Source: Myrica gale (lineage: Eukaryota; Streptophyta; Magnoliopsida; Fagales; Myricaceae). From it: 64,000 bases of DNA. A model generated the notes under the pieces. That model had not been told where the DNA came from and searched no databases. It worked only from the letters and a program-made list of their open reading frames with translations. Both the position numbers and the translations under genes were made by a program. Every line of letters begins with the position of its first letter. Within the stretch, counting starts at the first letter, position 1. Positions 11,700-23,826 of this stretch are shown here, one piece after another. The stretch lies in contig OZ005617.1 in assembly GCA_963930655.1 (NCBI GenBank), forward strand, positions 21,254,068-21,318,067, given 5' to 3'.

Positions 11700-13480
11700 A
11701 GCAAGCAAATTTTGGCAAACTCTTGGATTCTAGTGAGGTGGGATTGACAAGTTGCCATGTTCATGCGGCCTTGCCCTAGCATCAATTTCTGTGGATCCAT
11801 CCAGCAAGTTTGCACTTATTTTATCCCTCAGTATTTCTTGCGCATCCTGATCATGTACAGAATGAATAGATATTGCTTGAATTTTAACCTCTAGGTGAGC
11901 AAGGACGAATTTAGAATTATGGATACAAGGGACTAACTTCATTAAAATCTAATTTCTGAAGCCAAACTACTAAAAGTAAATAAATACAAAATTGTGGTAA
12001 AATTTAAATTTTTGGCCTAACAAAAAAAATCAACTGGATATGGGGTGCTTCTTCCTGCTCCTGAGATAAAGGTTAGCCCAATGTAGTCTCATGTTCTGGT
12101 AGTCAGTCAGTTAATTTATCCTATATTAACCATACCATATGACTGCACATCATCGTGATGGAGAATTCGAGCGACACTGGATCATTTCCACTTCCTTCTA
12201 AAGAAAGCCATTTTCTAATTCTAACGGTTCCTTTCAAATCAGGCTAAATCATATATAGTGCCAAGGAGTACTGTAAAAGTCTGTTCTTCAGCTTGAATGT
12301 CCATTCACAATCTGTCTCTCTCTCTCATGAATCTCTTTTAACTATTTCACTTTAAATGGGGTCTGAACTGGCCCTGACTCGAGTCTCCATATATACACAA
12401 TTCACTTGGCACCTAAGATGACTGCCTATTAGAGGATGCCTTAGCCAGCTTGCATCGCTACTATATAAGTATACAAGATTTCCTCTTGTTACCAAAAGAA
12501 ATAATCTACAAAAGCAAGACTCCTTAGGACTAAACTGAACTGAAGATGCCCTCACGATTTGATAATTATATCACGGTGGAAAAAAAATTCAAGAACTGTT
12601 AGATTGATTTTCATTCCAACCGTCAAAAGGGCTTATCCGTTGAAAGCAAATATCAATAATATCTTACGTAGCTCCCCTATTAAAAAGTTTCCATTTATTT
12701 CTTGCTTTTTCGAGTATCTAAATTAGCTAAGAGGCCGTAATAAGTGAATTTAATTACTTTCTTCTTCTGGCCGCTATTTTTAGTACTCTTTAATCATGGC
12801 ATGTTCTATAGCTAGGCGGAAGTTAGTGCTAGAGGGTAGGATCACGGGCAGCCTTTATTATGGGCTCCGCTGGTAGCTTTATATGAAATTCTTCGTCTGG
12901 TCGCATTTGCCTGTCAAACAATGTCTGGACTATATATGTTATTTTTTCTTCTATTCACACTTTGTCGAGCCATCTTTAATCCTGCTGTAACACAAAACTA
13001 TGTCATTAATTCACATAGCTATATCTTATATTAAAATGACCATATCCTTTTAATATGACACTTCGATGTCTTGCTTGGTGCAGAAACAAATTGCATCAAT
13101 ATTAATCTGACGTTGTCAATGAATTAATAGTAGGTTCGCTTCACAGGGGGTACTTTTAGAGACCCTTCGTCTTGATTCGAAGGGCGGCAAGTTAATTTGA
13201 TTGCTTCCACGGAACTTAAAAATATAGGGACCATTAATGATTACCTCCGACTTTGATTGCCTTGGCAAACTTACGTAATCTCTAGCTCATAAGTACGAAG
13301 ACTTTTTCCAAATTTCTCACATACCATTCAAAATTTAACTCCCTTTTTGAAGTGAAGCGCTTGCATATACAGTGGAGTACTACTGTTCCTCTGGTTATTG
13401 ATTTAGCACGCTTTAAGCTGTATTCTATACAAATAAGTAAACAAATGGTTAGGGTAGTTGTTCGTCTACCATATCCTGCC
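11700..13480. other. Intergenic, no gene recognised
   Basis: AT-rich. It contains a short (TC)n run at about 12311-12327. No supportable coding sequence. Confidence 0.5.
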
Positions 13481-13808
13481 ACTCACTCTCTCTGTCGGGC
13501 ATGTAGCGTTTATGGTATCTCGATCCATATGAGTCTCACTAGTCTTATTTTGCAGCCTAATTTGCTTGGATCTATAGCGGTTTTGGTTATAGTGTGCTCA
13601 CATCAATCCCTTTCTTTCTAGAGCCCACCTACCGCAAGTCTGCCCGCTTTCCGTGAGCCCTTGCGTTCACTCACCGAGGACCTTGTGCTCTCACTTATGA
13701 GCTACGATCGCTAGGCTTGTTTCTGGTCTTGAGGCAATTTTTATGGTAAGTTGTAACTGTAATTTTTCTTGAATTCAATAAAATGTCTTTGATCATGAAA
13801 AAAAATAA
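13481..13808 (+). other. Possible LINE/SINE 3' end with A-tail (weak)
   Basis: The stretch ends 'ttcaataaaatgtctttgat' followed by 'catgaaaaaaaa' (about 13775-13806), a layout like the 3' UTR and A-tail of plant non-LTR retroposons. No target duplication was found and the 5' limit is arbitrary. Confidence 0.3.
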
Positions 13809-13930
13809 TTGAGTTATGTGGATCATCAAGAGTACTTAAAATTTCCAAACTATCCTCTTTTCTAAACCAAAAAATGCCCAAAATTGCCTTTGTTAAAAGA
13901 AGAGATAATATTGCTAACTGAAGATAATGT

Positions 13931-15819
13931 AGATGAGAAAATATAACTTGTGCATGCAATTAAGCCTTTCGAGTCTAGAGAGAGAGGATCCTCCACTCTA
14001 GACTCTCACCTTTCTTTTCTCTTCTGCCCCCTCTCGTCCGTGTTCCCCCACCCTTTAGGCGACGAGAGGAGGTCCTCCTCCTCCTCCAGTCTACCCCCCT
14101 TTTTGCCTGCTGTCGGTCGGTCAAGCTTTGTTTTTTCGTTGGTTTTGTATGCTTTCAATAACTATGGTGGTTTCGTGTCATGGGTTTTGCCCTGGTGGAG
14201 CTTTTTTGGCGATGACTGGAAGACTTCCGGCGAGCTCGCGCCCCTTGGTCGGCTTTTGCAGCTCCGGTGCTTCAACGTTGTCCCTGTCCGGCAGCAAGCC
14301 TCCAGTCTTTGTGAAAGGATCCCCAGTGATGACTTGGCAGCAAAAGCCATGTGTGGGAGGATAGATGCCGAGATGAGGTGCCAAGGACACACATGGGCAC
14401 TCATGACACGCCCACAGCGCGCGCAGTGACAACACCGCAGCCAAGCCATGACATCAACGCGCGCGCGCAAGCAAGGTGCCCCTGACAAGGCATGGCGCCC
14501 CAGCAATGCCCATGCCTAGCATGCCAGCCAGCCGGCCACAGACATGCCATGACAGCCCATGGCCTAGCCCAGACACGATGCCACAACAAGCACTTGGCCA
14601 CCAGCCAAGCCATGCAGCAAGAAGCAAGCAGACAATGGAGTGACATGACAAAGGATGGCCTCCACCAGTGGCGGAGCACCACCACCCCTACCGGTGATAG
14701 GGGGAATGAAAGAGGACGGGCCAAGGACCCGGAGGAGCATCACCACCCATGGTGGTGCAAGCGGCGGCAGCGCCACCTTGGACGACGGCGGACGACGGCG
14801 AGATCCTGACATTGATGGAGGTATCTTAGGGATTAGTTTCCTTTCTTGTTATAATTGAATAAATCATATCTTCTAGATTTAGGGATCCTTTCCTAAACTC
14901 TAGAAGATTTCTTTCCCTTATGTTTATGTTGAATTAGACATGTAATATCAAATCTCCTTGATTCAAGGGATTTGATTTAGATTTGATTGTGATTGTGATT
15001 TGATTTGATTGAGTCAATTAGGGTTTGTAATCTCCTAAGGATGTCTATATAAACACCCTTAGGAGCATTAGAGTTATTCATTTAGAGAGATTTCAGAAGA
15101 GTAGAGTCTTGGAGAGCCATAGAGCTTTTGGGTGGGATTTGGCCAAGCATAGGCACGTATATGATATGTCGGTTTCAAGGCTAATAACCTTGTTACTTGG
15201 GATTCATTCTAGGCTAATAACCTAGATTGAGTACCCGTTCTTGGGCTAATTAACCCTTGATCGGGATTGTTCTTGTTCTTGTGGTCTTTGAGCTAATTAA
15301 CCCTTAACCACGTTCTTCGTGTTCTTATCAATAAATATCTCGAGTGTTCTCCATTTGGGTGTTAGATCCTATATAAACAGCTTGTGTGTTACAGATAACG
15401 GTTTAGGAGGATCGATTGGGGTGATCGTGTTCGAATCATTTGGTGGGAGTTGGCGTTGTTATGGTGGCCTAGACCGGGGTCCTTAACACTTTGGTTGTTC
15501 ACGCGCCTGGCGGTCCTTGTCTTCTTTTTGGCCGAGCTCCTCCTTTGTGGGTACTTTGTAGGTGCTGGCCTGGTTCCTCCTCGGGCGACGGTTTCCTTCG
15601 TTTTCGGCATGGTGGAGTTATTGTTGTTGGGGTTGCGGGTCTGTTGACCCGATTGTTCTTGGCCTTTCAGGCCTTATGGTTTCTTGCCCTTAGGGCATTT
15701 GAACTTGATGTAATGGCGTTTGTGCCCCCTATGATCGTCTCTGGTCTTGGATAGTTTTGGATTCGGTGCTTGTATTCTTCTTCCATGTGTAATGAAATCC
15801 ATCATTGCTTAGAAAAAAA
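13931..15819 (+). mobile_element. Non-LTR (LINE-like) retroposed segment with 10-bp target duplication and A-tail
   Basis: AAGATAATGT occurs at 13921-13930 and again at 15820-15829, directly after a run of A (15812-15820). A variable-length target duplication with the 3' copy abutting poly(A) is the hallmark of LINE-driven insertion. The GC-richer 5' part (13950-14350) and the 3' part (15400-15810, ending 'tgtaatgaaatccatc' before the A-tail) resemble plant L1 untranslated regions, but no reverse transcriptase is present, so the element is internally deleted or partly replaced. The interior 14360-15390 looks like separate, nested LTR-type DNA. Small open frames across it are not supported as genes. 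Confidence 0.65.
14360..15390 (+). mobile_element. Nested LTR-retrotransposon remnant with LTR-like 3' part (weak boundaries)
   Basis: 14360-14810 is GC-rich and filled with imperfect 'gccatg/ccagcc' repeats. From about 14815 it turns AT-rich and resembles an LTR: a promoter-like 'tctatataaacaccc' (about 15042-15056), then short repeated blocks 'aggctaataacct' (about 15177 and 15212) and 'gctaattaaccctt' (about 15245 and 15292), ending near 'gtgtgttaca' at 15394. I could not find a matching second LTR or a target duplication. The unit could equally be native to the surrounding retroposon. Confidence 0.4.
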
Positions 15820-15829
15820 AAGATAATGT

Positions 15830-16468
15830 TAACGTGCGTTTAATGAGTTGCTAGAGTTGCTTCATTGGAGTTTAATGCAGGACAGAATGTATATTGCGAC
15901 TAAAGTTTTCATTTTGCATGTGTATCAGGTGCTGAAACTAAATACTTAACAGGCTAAATTGCAAAGGTACCTGGTAATTCTGAAGGTTAAGAATAATATT
16001 CCCCATTGAAAGAAACACTATGGGCTTAAAATCTCTTGTTTTTGCGTGCTTAAATCTCGGCTAGCATTGGTTAGGTTGTCCAAAACTCGCCATGAATATT
16101 CAACTAAATTACCAAGTGTACTAACTCATTGCTCTCTATAAATACCAGACCACAGAGCTAGTACGAGGCCCCTTTGTTTGGTACGTACCTTTCATCAACT
16201 GCTCCAACAAGTAATCTTCTTGCACAAAAATACCTAGTAAAAAAAATTCTTGCCCAATTCTACTCCACAGTATAAAATTAAGGTTGGTGTCATGCAAAAC
16301 GCGGCACCAGTAGACGACATGTTAGCGTTTCCTTCTTGTTTGTATACGTGAGAGACAAATAACTAGAGAGGGAAGTGGTGTGCGATAAAACAAAACTAGA
16401 GAAAATGGGGAGGGGGAAGGCTGGCGTGGAAGAAGGAAAGAGGTTTTGGGGAGGAAAAGACAACTCAA
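15830..16468. other. Intergenic, nothing recognised
   Basis: AT-rich spacer between the retroposed segment and the hAT elements. Confidence 0.5.
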
Positions 16469-16476
16469 TCCCTAAC

Positions 16477-17138
16477 CAGGGGCGGAACCACAGGGGTGGC
16501 GCCCTGGGCGGGCGACCCTTTTGTTTAGTAAAATTGACAATTTTTTTTTATTTTTTAATTTATTTTCCCTTAGTTAGGTGGCAAGCCCGCCCTCCCTTTA
16601 GCAGCCCAGCCCCCTTAACAGACGTTTCCCCCTCGTTTCACTCTGTTTTTTTAAAAGAAAAAGAAAGCATTCTGCTTCTTCCTCCCGACTCTCGAGTCCA
16701 GACTCCAGCCAACATCTCCCTCTCACTGCTCTCAACCTCTTAGCCTCCCCTCTCCTCCAGGCTCCACAGCTGACGGCAGGTAAAATTGTAAATAATAAAG
16801 AAAGTTTCTATTTTTTCTGGCCTTACGCAAGTTACACAGACACATGAGTCCAGCGATTTGGGGTTACTTTGCTCTAGCTTATCCCCTTCTCTGTTTTGGT
16901 GCCCCCTTAACTTAATGTTGCTCATCTGGCAGCTATTAGCTAGTATGCATCTATAGGGATTTTGAAATTTGATTTCAATATTGTCAAAATCAGGGTCTTA
17001 GAAGCTAAAAATTGAAAACTTGGGTCTTAAAAGTGAAAGTCCCAAAGAATTGAATGGTTTTACCTCAGGAAAAAATTTTGAGATGTTAATTCGCCTTACG
17101 AATTTGCCCCTTTGTTAAAAATCCTGGTTCCGCCACTG
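16477..17138 (+). mobile_element. Short non-autonomous hAT element
   Basis: Termini are CAGGGGCGGAACCACAGG (16477-16494) and, inverted, CAGTGGCGGAACCAGG (17123-17138). Flanks TCCCTAAC (16469-16476) and CCCCCAAC (17139-17146) match at 6/8, consistent with an old 8-bp duplication. The 5' end (CAGGGGCGGAACnACA, then a G/C-rich run) and the 3' end (ATCCTGGTTCCGCCACTG) match the corresponding ends of the element at 7956-9311, so they are one family. The 122-codon frame across the left part is not recognisable as a protein. Confidence 0.7.
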
Positions 17139-17329
17139 CCCCCAACCTTGTTAGTAACGCCTATCTCTATTGGTCAAGTCGTGCGGCAACTCTTCTTTTT
17201 TTGTCACGTGATTCTCTCACTATACCAAATCTCTTTCCTTCTCTTTGTCACTTCATAGAATTCACGTTTGACTCCCTTTTCCGTTATCTCAAGCAAACAT
17301 ACACTTTTCAAAAATCAAAGCCCTTAACT

Positions 17330-17867
17330 CAAATTCTTCTGAATATTGCAATTTAGGTGGAATTACAACTGAATTATCACAAGTCTTACAACGAAAAGAT
17401 CAAGACATTTTTAATGTTATGGGTTTAGTTAGAGTTGTGAAGAAACATTTGCAAGAAATGAAAGATATAAAATGAGATGAATTTTTGGAAGAAAAAACTT
17501 TTTGGAAGATGATTATTTGATACTTAAAAATCAGCTTAATGTCTATATTAGAGATGTTAGAAGAAATGTTGATTTTTCTGAGCTTCAAAATATTGGAGGT
17601 TTTGCTATGAAGATGGTTAAAACAAAAAAGAATACTATATTTCCATTAGTTTATCGACTTTTTGAGTTGACATTGGTCTTACCAGTTGCGACTGCAACCG
17701 TTGAAAGAGTATTTTCTACGATGAAAATTATCAAGAGTGATTTGGGTAATAGGATGTGAGATGACTGGATAAATGATTGCATAGTAGTGTACATTGAGCA
17801 AGAATTTTTGAAAATTATTGAGAACGAAGTCATTTTGCAATGTTTTTCAGAAGATGCAAAAACGTAA
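17330..17867 (+). pseudogene. hAT transposase remnant (MYM1-like family), internally deleted
   Basis: 17345-17460 encodes ...LQRKDQDIFNVMGLVRVVKK..., a block typical of the plant 'zinc finger MYM-type protein 1-like' hAT transposases. A deletion then removes most of the catalytic domain. 17502-17759 resumes with ...LTLVLPVATATVERVFSTMK (the dimerisation motif), is stopped by TGA at 17757-17759, and continues in the same frame to TAA at 17865-17867. The element's 3' terminus follows at 18057 (GAATCCGCCACTG). The sequence after the stop (ctctcag... to the terminus) is clearly homologous to the reverse complement of 7956-8160. Non-functional. Confidence 0.85.
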
Positions 17868-18057
17868 GATGCAATTATCACCTCTCAGTTGTAGTATATA
17901 GTATGGTACGTGTATTTTAATATTTTTAATGCTATTAGTCTTTAATTTTTGATATTGTAACTCTAAGTCAATTTTTTGCATTACGAAGGAAAAAAATTCT
18001 TGTCATTTCGCGTTTAAAGTTCGACTCCCATGAATTTTGATCCTGAATCCGCCACTG
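17868..18057 (+). mobile_element. 3' terminus of the hAT element that held the transposase remnant
   Basis: This 3' non-coding tail ends ATCCTGAATCCGCCACTG at 18057 and is followed by GTGACAAC, the candidate duplication site. A matching 5' terminus with that duplication was not found; the only upstream 5'-type end is at 16477. Confidence 0.65.
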
Positions 18058-18065
18058 GTGACAAC

Positions 18066-20130
18066 GCCGCTATTTTCCCTTTTTTTAATTTCCTCAATGG
18101 CGTGTTTGTTGGGCGTTTTCTAGCAAGTGTTCAATAATGACCCTAAGATTACAACTCTGAATGTAATATTGTGGCCTCAGACTGATCCGTACGTAATTCT
18201 GTATAAGTTACGATTTTATGAGAAAAATTTCCACTTTTCAGAAATGGTCAAGATCTAGTGTCCTTATTCAAGCCAATAATTAGAGCGAGATGAAAGAGAG
18301 GATAGTACTTTATTATTCCTGAAGAAGTTTAGATATATAATACATGTATCCATCTCCGAATAATCTGCATATAGTAGAGCTAGGTACGTACAAGACGGCA
18401 TGCCTGCTATTCATGACAATGCATCAGGCACCTCAATACTGCAAAAGGCTAATTAACCACAATTATGACATGTAGACGAGCTTAACAGGCACTGAACCAA
18501 GGCAACCTTAAAAAACCCATTCGTCTCGCTCGTTGACAATTAAACGATCCTTTAGCAGTTGAAGTATATGATCAGTTACTAGATTAGCAATAGCAAGCTT
18601 AAGAGAGATCAGGGAAGTGATGATGACGAGTCTTTGGTAGGAATAGTTAAAGAAATATCGTACTTCTCCGATTAATTCCTACATAATTTATAAATTTCCA
18701 AAACGGGCATTGGGCAATCGGCTATCGCGGAGTTGGGCCAAGCCCCACCACCTTTGACGCAGAATTGCAGATCTAGATCGGCCGAGGGAGGGAAACGAAA
18801 ACAGCCAAAAAAGTAAGAAGTCCTGGGGTAATTATAAACTATTTTAGAACAAGACGACAGCAGTTCAAAATGGGAGAGCGAATTAACAAGAGACGTGTAT
18901 ATATATATAATATTCGTAGCCAGTGGAATATAGAGCAAATTGTATCAGTATGTCATGAGGATCGGTGTGTGTGTGTGCCTGCATGCGTGGGACTACGATC
19001 CATTCTAACAAACTATTTTTTCATGGCCCATTAGCCACCAATTAATTAGTTGCAGTCTTGCAGATACAAATGTTTGACTTGAATTGAAGTACAAATGTTT
19101 CACCTGCTTCGATTCCGTCACGAAAAGATTCCCAGCTGCTATATCATTTAGATGCTTAATGCAAGTTGCAGCTTCTTATAAAACAAGTATATATGGTATG
19201 AAGCAGACAAAAACTTTACCCCCACAAATAAGCAAAACCCTACTTAAAGAACTTGAATCAAGTGAAGGTAATGTGAACTTCCTCACTGGATCACATTGAA
19301 AACTGGGGAGAGAGAGAGAGAGAGAGAGAGAGACTCCTACTTAGATTGTATTCAACATGTGAATCAATAGTGTGACACAGAGAAAGGGACTAAACTTTCG
19401 ACGTCCAAATGCGAGTTGGACTTCAACCACTTGAAATCAAAATTTGGATTTACACCTACTTACGGATCAGTGTACGTCTGAATACCCATCCACATGCATG
19501 CATGCTGAAGATTCACGGAGACACTGCAGAGAGAACACATTTTTTTGTTACAGACCTTTTATTACAGGACGGATACACGGTACGCCTTTTGTTTTGGGGG
19601 GCTAGGGAAACGGATACAATGTCGGCTGTGATGTACACTCGAGTGAGGGTCTAGGTTTGGATAAAATAGGGTTGCTGTAAGTAACATTATTTTGTCTCAA
19701 TTCACACTGTCAAACAGAAAACGAACCAAAAAAAAAATGAAAAAATATTTTATGTCCAGATGAAAAAAACAACTAATAGTAGTGACCATGTTCCAGTGGG
19801 GGAAGCACGAGTCACGTTTGTGGAGGAACAAAACGTACATCTTCCAACACAAAATAATTTGGGGCTCGAGAAAGTAGAAGCCCATGGACTCTAACCCCCA
19901 AAATAAAAACTAGAAGCCCAGCTTTCTCAATGGGGCCGGAGAAAGGGCGTACGACTAAAGATGGGCCTCGAACTCGAGAATGCGACTTTGCGGAGAGAGA
20001 GAGAGATAGCTCCCTCCCATCTTCTCAATTTTTGGGACACAAATGGATAATTATTTTTTAATCTTTTTAAAAGAAACGCATTTCCCGCAAAAACAAAACA
20101 ACAGCGTTAAGAGTACAAAATCTGCCGCTC
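18066..20130. other. Intergenic, no gene recognised
   Basis: AT-rich with a (GA)n microsatellite at about 19309-19333 and a (GT)n run near 18966. Small open frames (18672-18938, 19084-19299, 19409-19654) show no domains, conserved motifs or splice context. Confidence 0.5.
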
Positions 20131-20135
20131 CAGCT

Positions 20136-20720
20136 GCTCAATTTTTAGTCAACATTAATTGTGAGGTTGGTAAATCTCACATCATGAATTGAGAGCTCCG
20201 GAAGGAAACGTATAACATAGTAATTTCCGAGTCTTATAACTTTTAAAGATATCTGCTACAGATTGGTAAATAAAAAAGCACAATCAATTATGGTTCATGG
20301 ATACTACGGTTCGTTTGGTTAAAAATTTTAAAATTTAAATTAAATTTTTTAAATTTATAATGATATTATTATTTTTACACACGTCAATACAACTCAACAA
20401 CTTTTATAAATATATTATTAAAATTTATACTATTTTTAAAATTTTCAAAAATTTCTCAAAACCAGTATTCCTAAAAGGAGAACAGTGAAGAGTACGAGGA
20501 TACAACCGCGGACACTGACAAACGTACGTAGGATCTCAGCTGCTCAATCTACAAGTTGATGCCATGCAACATTACGAGGTTGGTAAATCTCACATCAATC
20601 ATCATGGACTTTGAAAGCTATGGAAGGAAACGTAAAACATAGTAATTTCGAGTCTTTAACTTTTAAAGAATATATCTGCTACAGATTCATAAATCAAAAA
20701 CTACAATCAACCATATTCCT
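20136..20720. repeat. Diverged direct duplication of about 180 bp
   Basis: 20136-20310 and 20536-20720 share an ordered series of blocks: gctgctcaat, gaggttggtaaatctcacatc, ggaaggaaacgta, aacatagtaattt, gagtctt, aacttttaaaga, atctgctacagatt. They are separated by an AT-rich spacer of about 225 bp, which starts 'ggttcgtttggtt' like some MITEs. No coding content. Confidence 0.75.
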
Positions 20721-20729
20721 AAATAAACG

Positions 20730-21430
20730 TACGAGGGAATCACTAGCTAGGTGGCAATCATCCGATAACAAAAATCTTGATTTACCGCTAGCTAGGGCCT
20801 GTTTCAATTATGCTTAATCAAAGCTATGGCTTGCGAACTAATTAAGACTTCTCCAACCCCAAAAATGGTCAGCGGAATTTTGCACCCCAAGCTACGCAAG
20901 GTGATCCAGCCTTAATTTTTAAGTTCCGGCTTGCTTGTCTTGGCGTCTTAATGGCCAAAATATAATATTAAAATTTTTGGACGAGCCAATGTAAACAAAA
21001 AGAGGGGTAAATTAAAAAAAAAAATCTCTTAATTTTGGGGGGTTTGGGGGGATGTGGAATTTTAAGTCAGTAGTTTAGATTCGATCTAAAATTCAATCTG
21101 GATCAGGTAAATGTTTCTGAGCACTTTCTATCGAAATCTAATTATCAATGAGGTCTCACCTCAACGGGCTTAAATAGTACTCATGTCTCTGTCTCTTTAA
21201 GCATATTGCTTCTCACCTCTTCTGCATTATTTCTGGTGGGCACCTGAAATTTTTCACTCCCAAGTGGAATAACTATATCCACACCTTTTCAAACTCTCGA
21301 TTCATATCCTCTCGTTACTTGACGTATTTTCACTCCCAAGTGGACATCCACTTGATGTATTTTCACTGTCATCATTTGGATAGAAATTCGAAAATAAAGT
21401 ATTTATTTAGTAGGCAGTTGGCATTTGTTA
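20730..21430. other. Intergenic, nothing recognised
   Basis: No gene, repeat or RNA that I can support. Confidence 0.5.
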
Positions 21431-21438
21431 AGCTCAAT

Positions 21439-21991
21439 TGTCACGCCCTAAAAATCCACAGTTAAATTTTTAATAAAATATATTTAAAAAATCTTTTTTA
21501 TTCGAAACAAAACATCATCGAAACTTTAATGCTTTCAAAAACATAAATTTGTACAAATTCTAAAACAATACTACTCCCGCCGCATGTTATCTAAGTCTGA
21601 TCCTTGACAAATTATCCAAAAATCTCTGAAAGTTGGAAAAAATAACAACGGAGTGAGTTCGACAACTCAGTAAGCAGAGAATAAAAATATATAGTATTTT
21701 CTTTGAGCATAAATACAGAAAAATAAGATAGCTTTACCAAAAAAATCCCCTTTAGCATTAACAGTAAGTCACATTTACCCCCGTGGTAGGGTTGTACAAT
21801 GACTTAACCGACGGTCAAACCGAATTAAATCAACAGTAAGTGGAGTTTGTCCTACTAAGACTTAGCCACGTATGCTAAGTGTGCACTAAGGGAAACTCAC
21901 GCAGAAACCACTCTGTAGAATGAGTGTACTCAGAAACAGTAACAGTAACTTGGTACCAACAAAATGTTTTTTTTAAAGGTGGGTTATCACA
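21439..21991 (-). mobile_element. Gypsy-type LTR (3' LTR, minus orientation)
   Basis: The 553-bp unit reads TGTCACGCCC... to ...GGGTTATCACA on the plus strand, that is TGTGATAACCC...GGGCGTGACA on the minus strand. Directly outside the TGTGAT end lies TCCTTCCCCCCTTAAAAAATT (21992-22012), a polypurine tract on the minus strand (AAGGGGGGAAGGA), so this is the 3' LTR of a minus-strand element. The 'cttcccccct...tgtcctcgaattttgc' layout is familiar from plant Gypsy chromovirus elements. Confidence 0.7.
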
Positions 21992-22330
21992 TCCTTCCCC
22001 CCTTAAAAAATTGTGTCCTCGAATTTTGCTAAAACTTAATACAGATACCTGATAAATCCTCATCGTCACTCTCAACTTTCTCTATCGGCCTTTCGTCATC
22101 AATCAAGTTTGGTACTCCGGAGGGTACTTCGTCAGGATCGTCGATCAAAATATATTCGGATAACGCCACAAATCTAACAACTTCACCCTATCATCCGACT
22201 CATCTTCTCAAAAATATCGAGAATTACTGGTTCTCACTACAGACACGTGTTTACGACGTGGATTTGATCGAGAAAGCAAATCTACCCAACTTATTTTCGA
22301 CATCCTGAAATAATGTCTAGTACGCAAGAT
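21992..22330 (-). mobile_element. Residual internal 3' region of the Gypsy element
   Basis: The polypurine tract is followed on the minus strand's upstream side by about 320 bp of non-coding DNA with no recognisable pol domain. The rest of the element is absent. The right limit is approximate. Confidence 0.45.
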
Positions 22331-22339
22331 ATCAACACA

Positions 22340-23786
22340 AACATATAAAATAAATAACATTTAAGTAAAAACTTAATCTACAGCAAATCAAACAATCATG
22401 CACGTGAATAACGTCAAAGATAGTCTAATCAGTCTACGTTGTCTGATCAAATAGAGAGGCACTACTAGTTATCTCGAGGAGCTAATATGCCAAAGTAGCA
22501 CCAATGAACATGCAAAGCCCAAATCAGTAGCTCATCTTTTTTCCCCTTTTGACGAACTTCACCAATACTAAAAAGCACGTCGGTCGAATTTCCCCATCAC
22601 ATGACATTATGTAAGGCTTGCTGGTTTTTCAGCTAATTATAAAACCAATCCAACGCATATATCATATATATGTATCCTCCGCTTAGGCCATTCCCCCCCC
22701 CCCTTTTCTTATACGTGGGAATCTCCTTGTAATTTGCTGATCGTAAGCAGGGAACATTATTTGGGCTTGTTTAGTCCTCAATAATTTGGTTTACCCAATC
22801 GTGATCATCTTACACGTGGCAAAGCCTGTCTCTTCTATATATGATATATATGTCCTTTATTCTTCCTGGACAATACCATGGTCCTACCTGGATCTTTTGA
22901 GCAGATAAATGCCACAATCAGTGCATATATATATATATATATATTTTATTTAATCTGTAGCCCTTTCATGAACAGTTATAATTCAGCCACTTTTCAGTTC
23001 TTGTTTGGTGAGCACTGACTCTTCGATCCCATGAAAGAATAATTGGGAAATTTTGAGACCCTATCTGAATCCATATCCGCTCCTAATTCACATGATGTCC
23101 TTCTTGTTCTTAATTAATTGTACATGCGAAGAAGGAAACCATCGACTCAGGGTTTAAAAGAAACTGGAAAAAAATCCATTGGTTTCGAAATGGCAATGGT
23201 GTGGATGTTGGATCTAATTAGCAGCTCAAGCGTGAAAAAGGACCAATTTTACGTGGATAGAAGGAAAAGGAAACGTCATCATTGGCAAATGACCATATAT
23301 ATTTTATAAATTCACATTTAGATCATATTTTATAGATTGCTACATTTCTCCAAACTCTTTCCCTTCGATGCCCTTGTTCCCATTCATGTTGAACGTCCAT
23401 GCAGTCAAAGCTCCCTATAGGATGAAAATGAAACGAACGAATCAAAATCTTTTTCAAACATGCATGATTTTAAACTTGTTGTCCAAGTTCATGCTTTCTT
23501 AACCTATATCACCGCATCTTCAAAATCAACCTGTCAGCGTTCTATCGAATTGGCCATCTGTCTTCACTCTTCCCTAGTCTAAAACTGTGGTTGCGCTATT
23601 TCAAAACCATATAGCTAGTTTGGGACAGTCGAACCTTCTTTTTTGACTTAGGGTCCCAAGTATCTGTCGATGACTCGGCCATAGCTGGATCATCGATACG
23701 GTAAGCCAATAATGAATATAAACTAATGCTCACTTTTGGTAGTACTACTCCTGAAAAAAGAAAATAGAAGCAATTGGAACAATAAC

Positions 23787-23826
<40 letters not shown>

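Noticed and set aside
14668-14682. CAGTGGCGGAGCACC, similar to the hAT terminus of the 16477 family
   Set aside because: No inverted partner or 8-bp duplication nearby; likely chance in GC-rich repeats.
14401-14812. Overlapping open frames on both strands in GC-rich DNA
   Set aside because: Low stop density comes from GC-rich imperfect repeats in mobile DNA; frames overlap in all phases and show no protein family.
20316-20465. Possible MITE starting ggttcgtttggtt
   Set aside because: The far end pairs only loosely and no flanking duplication is visible.
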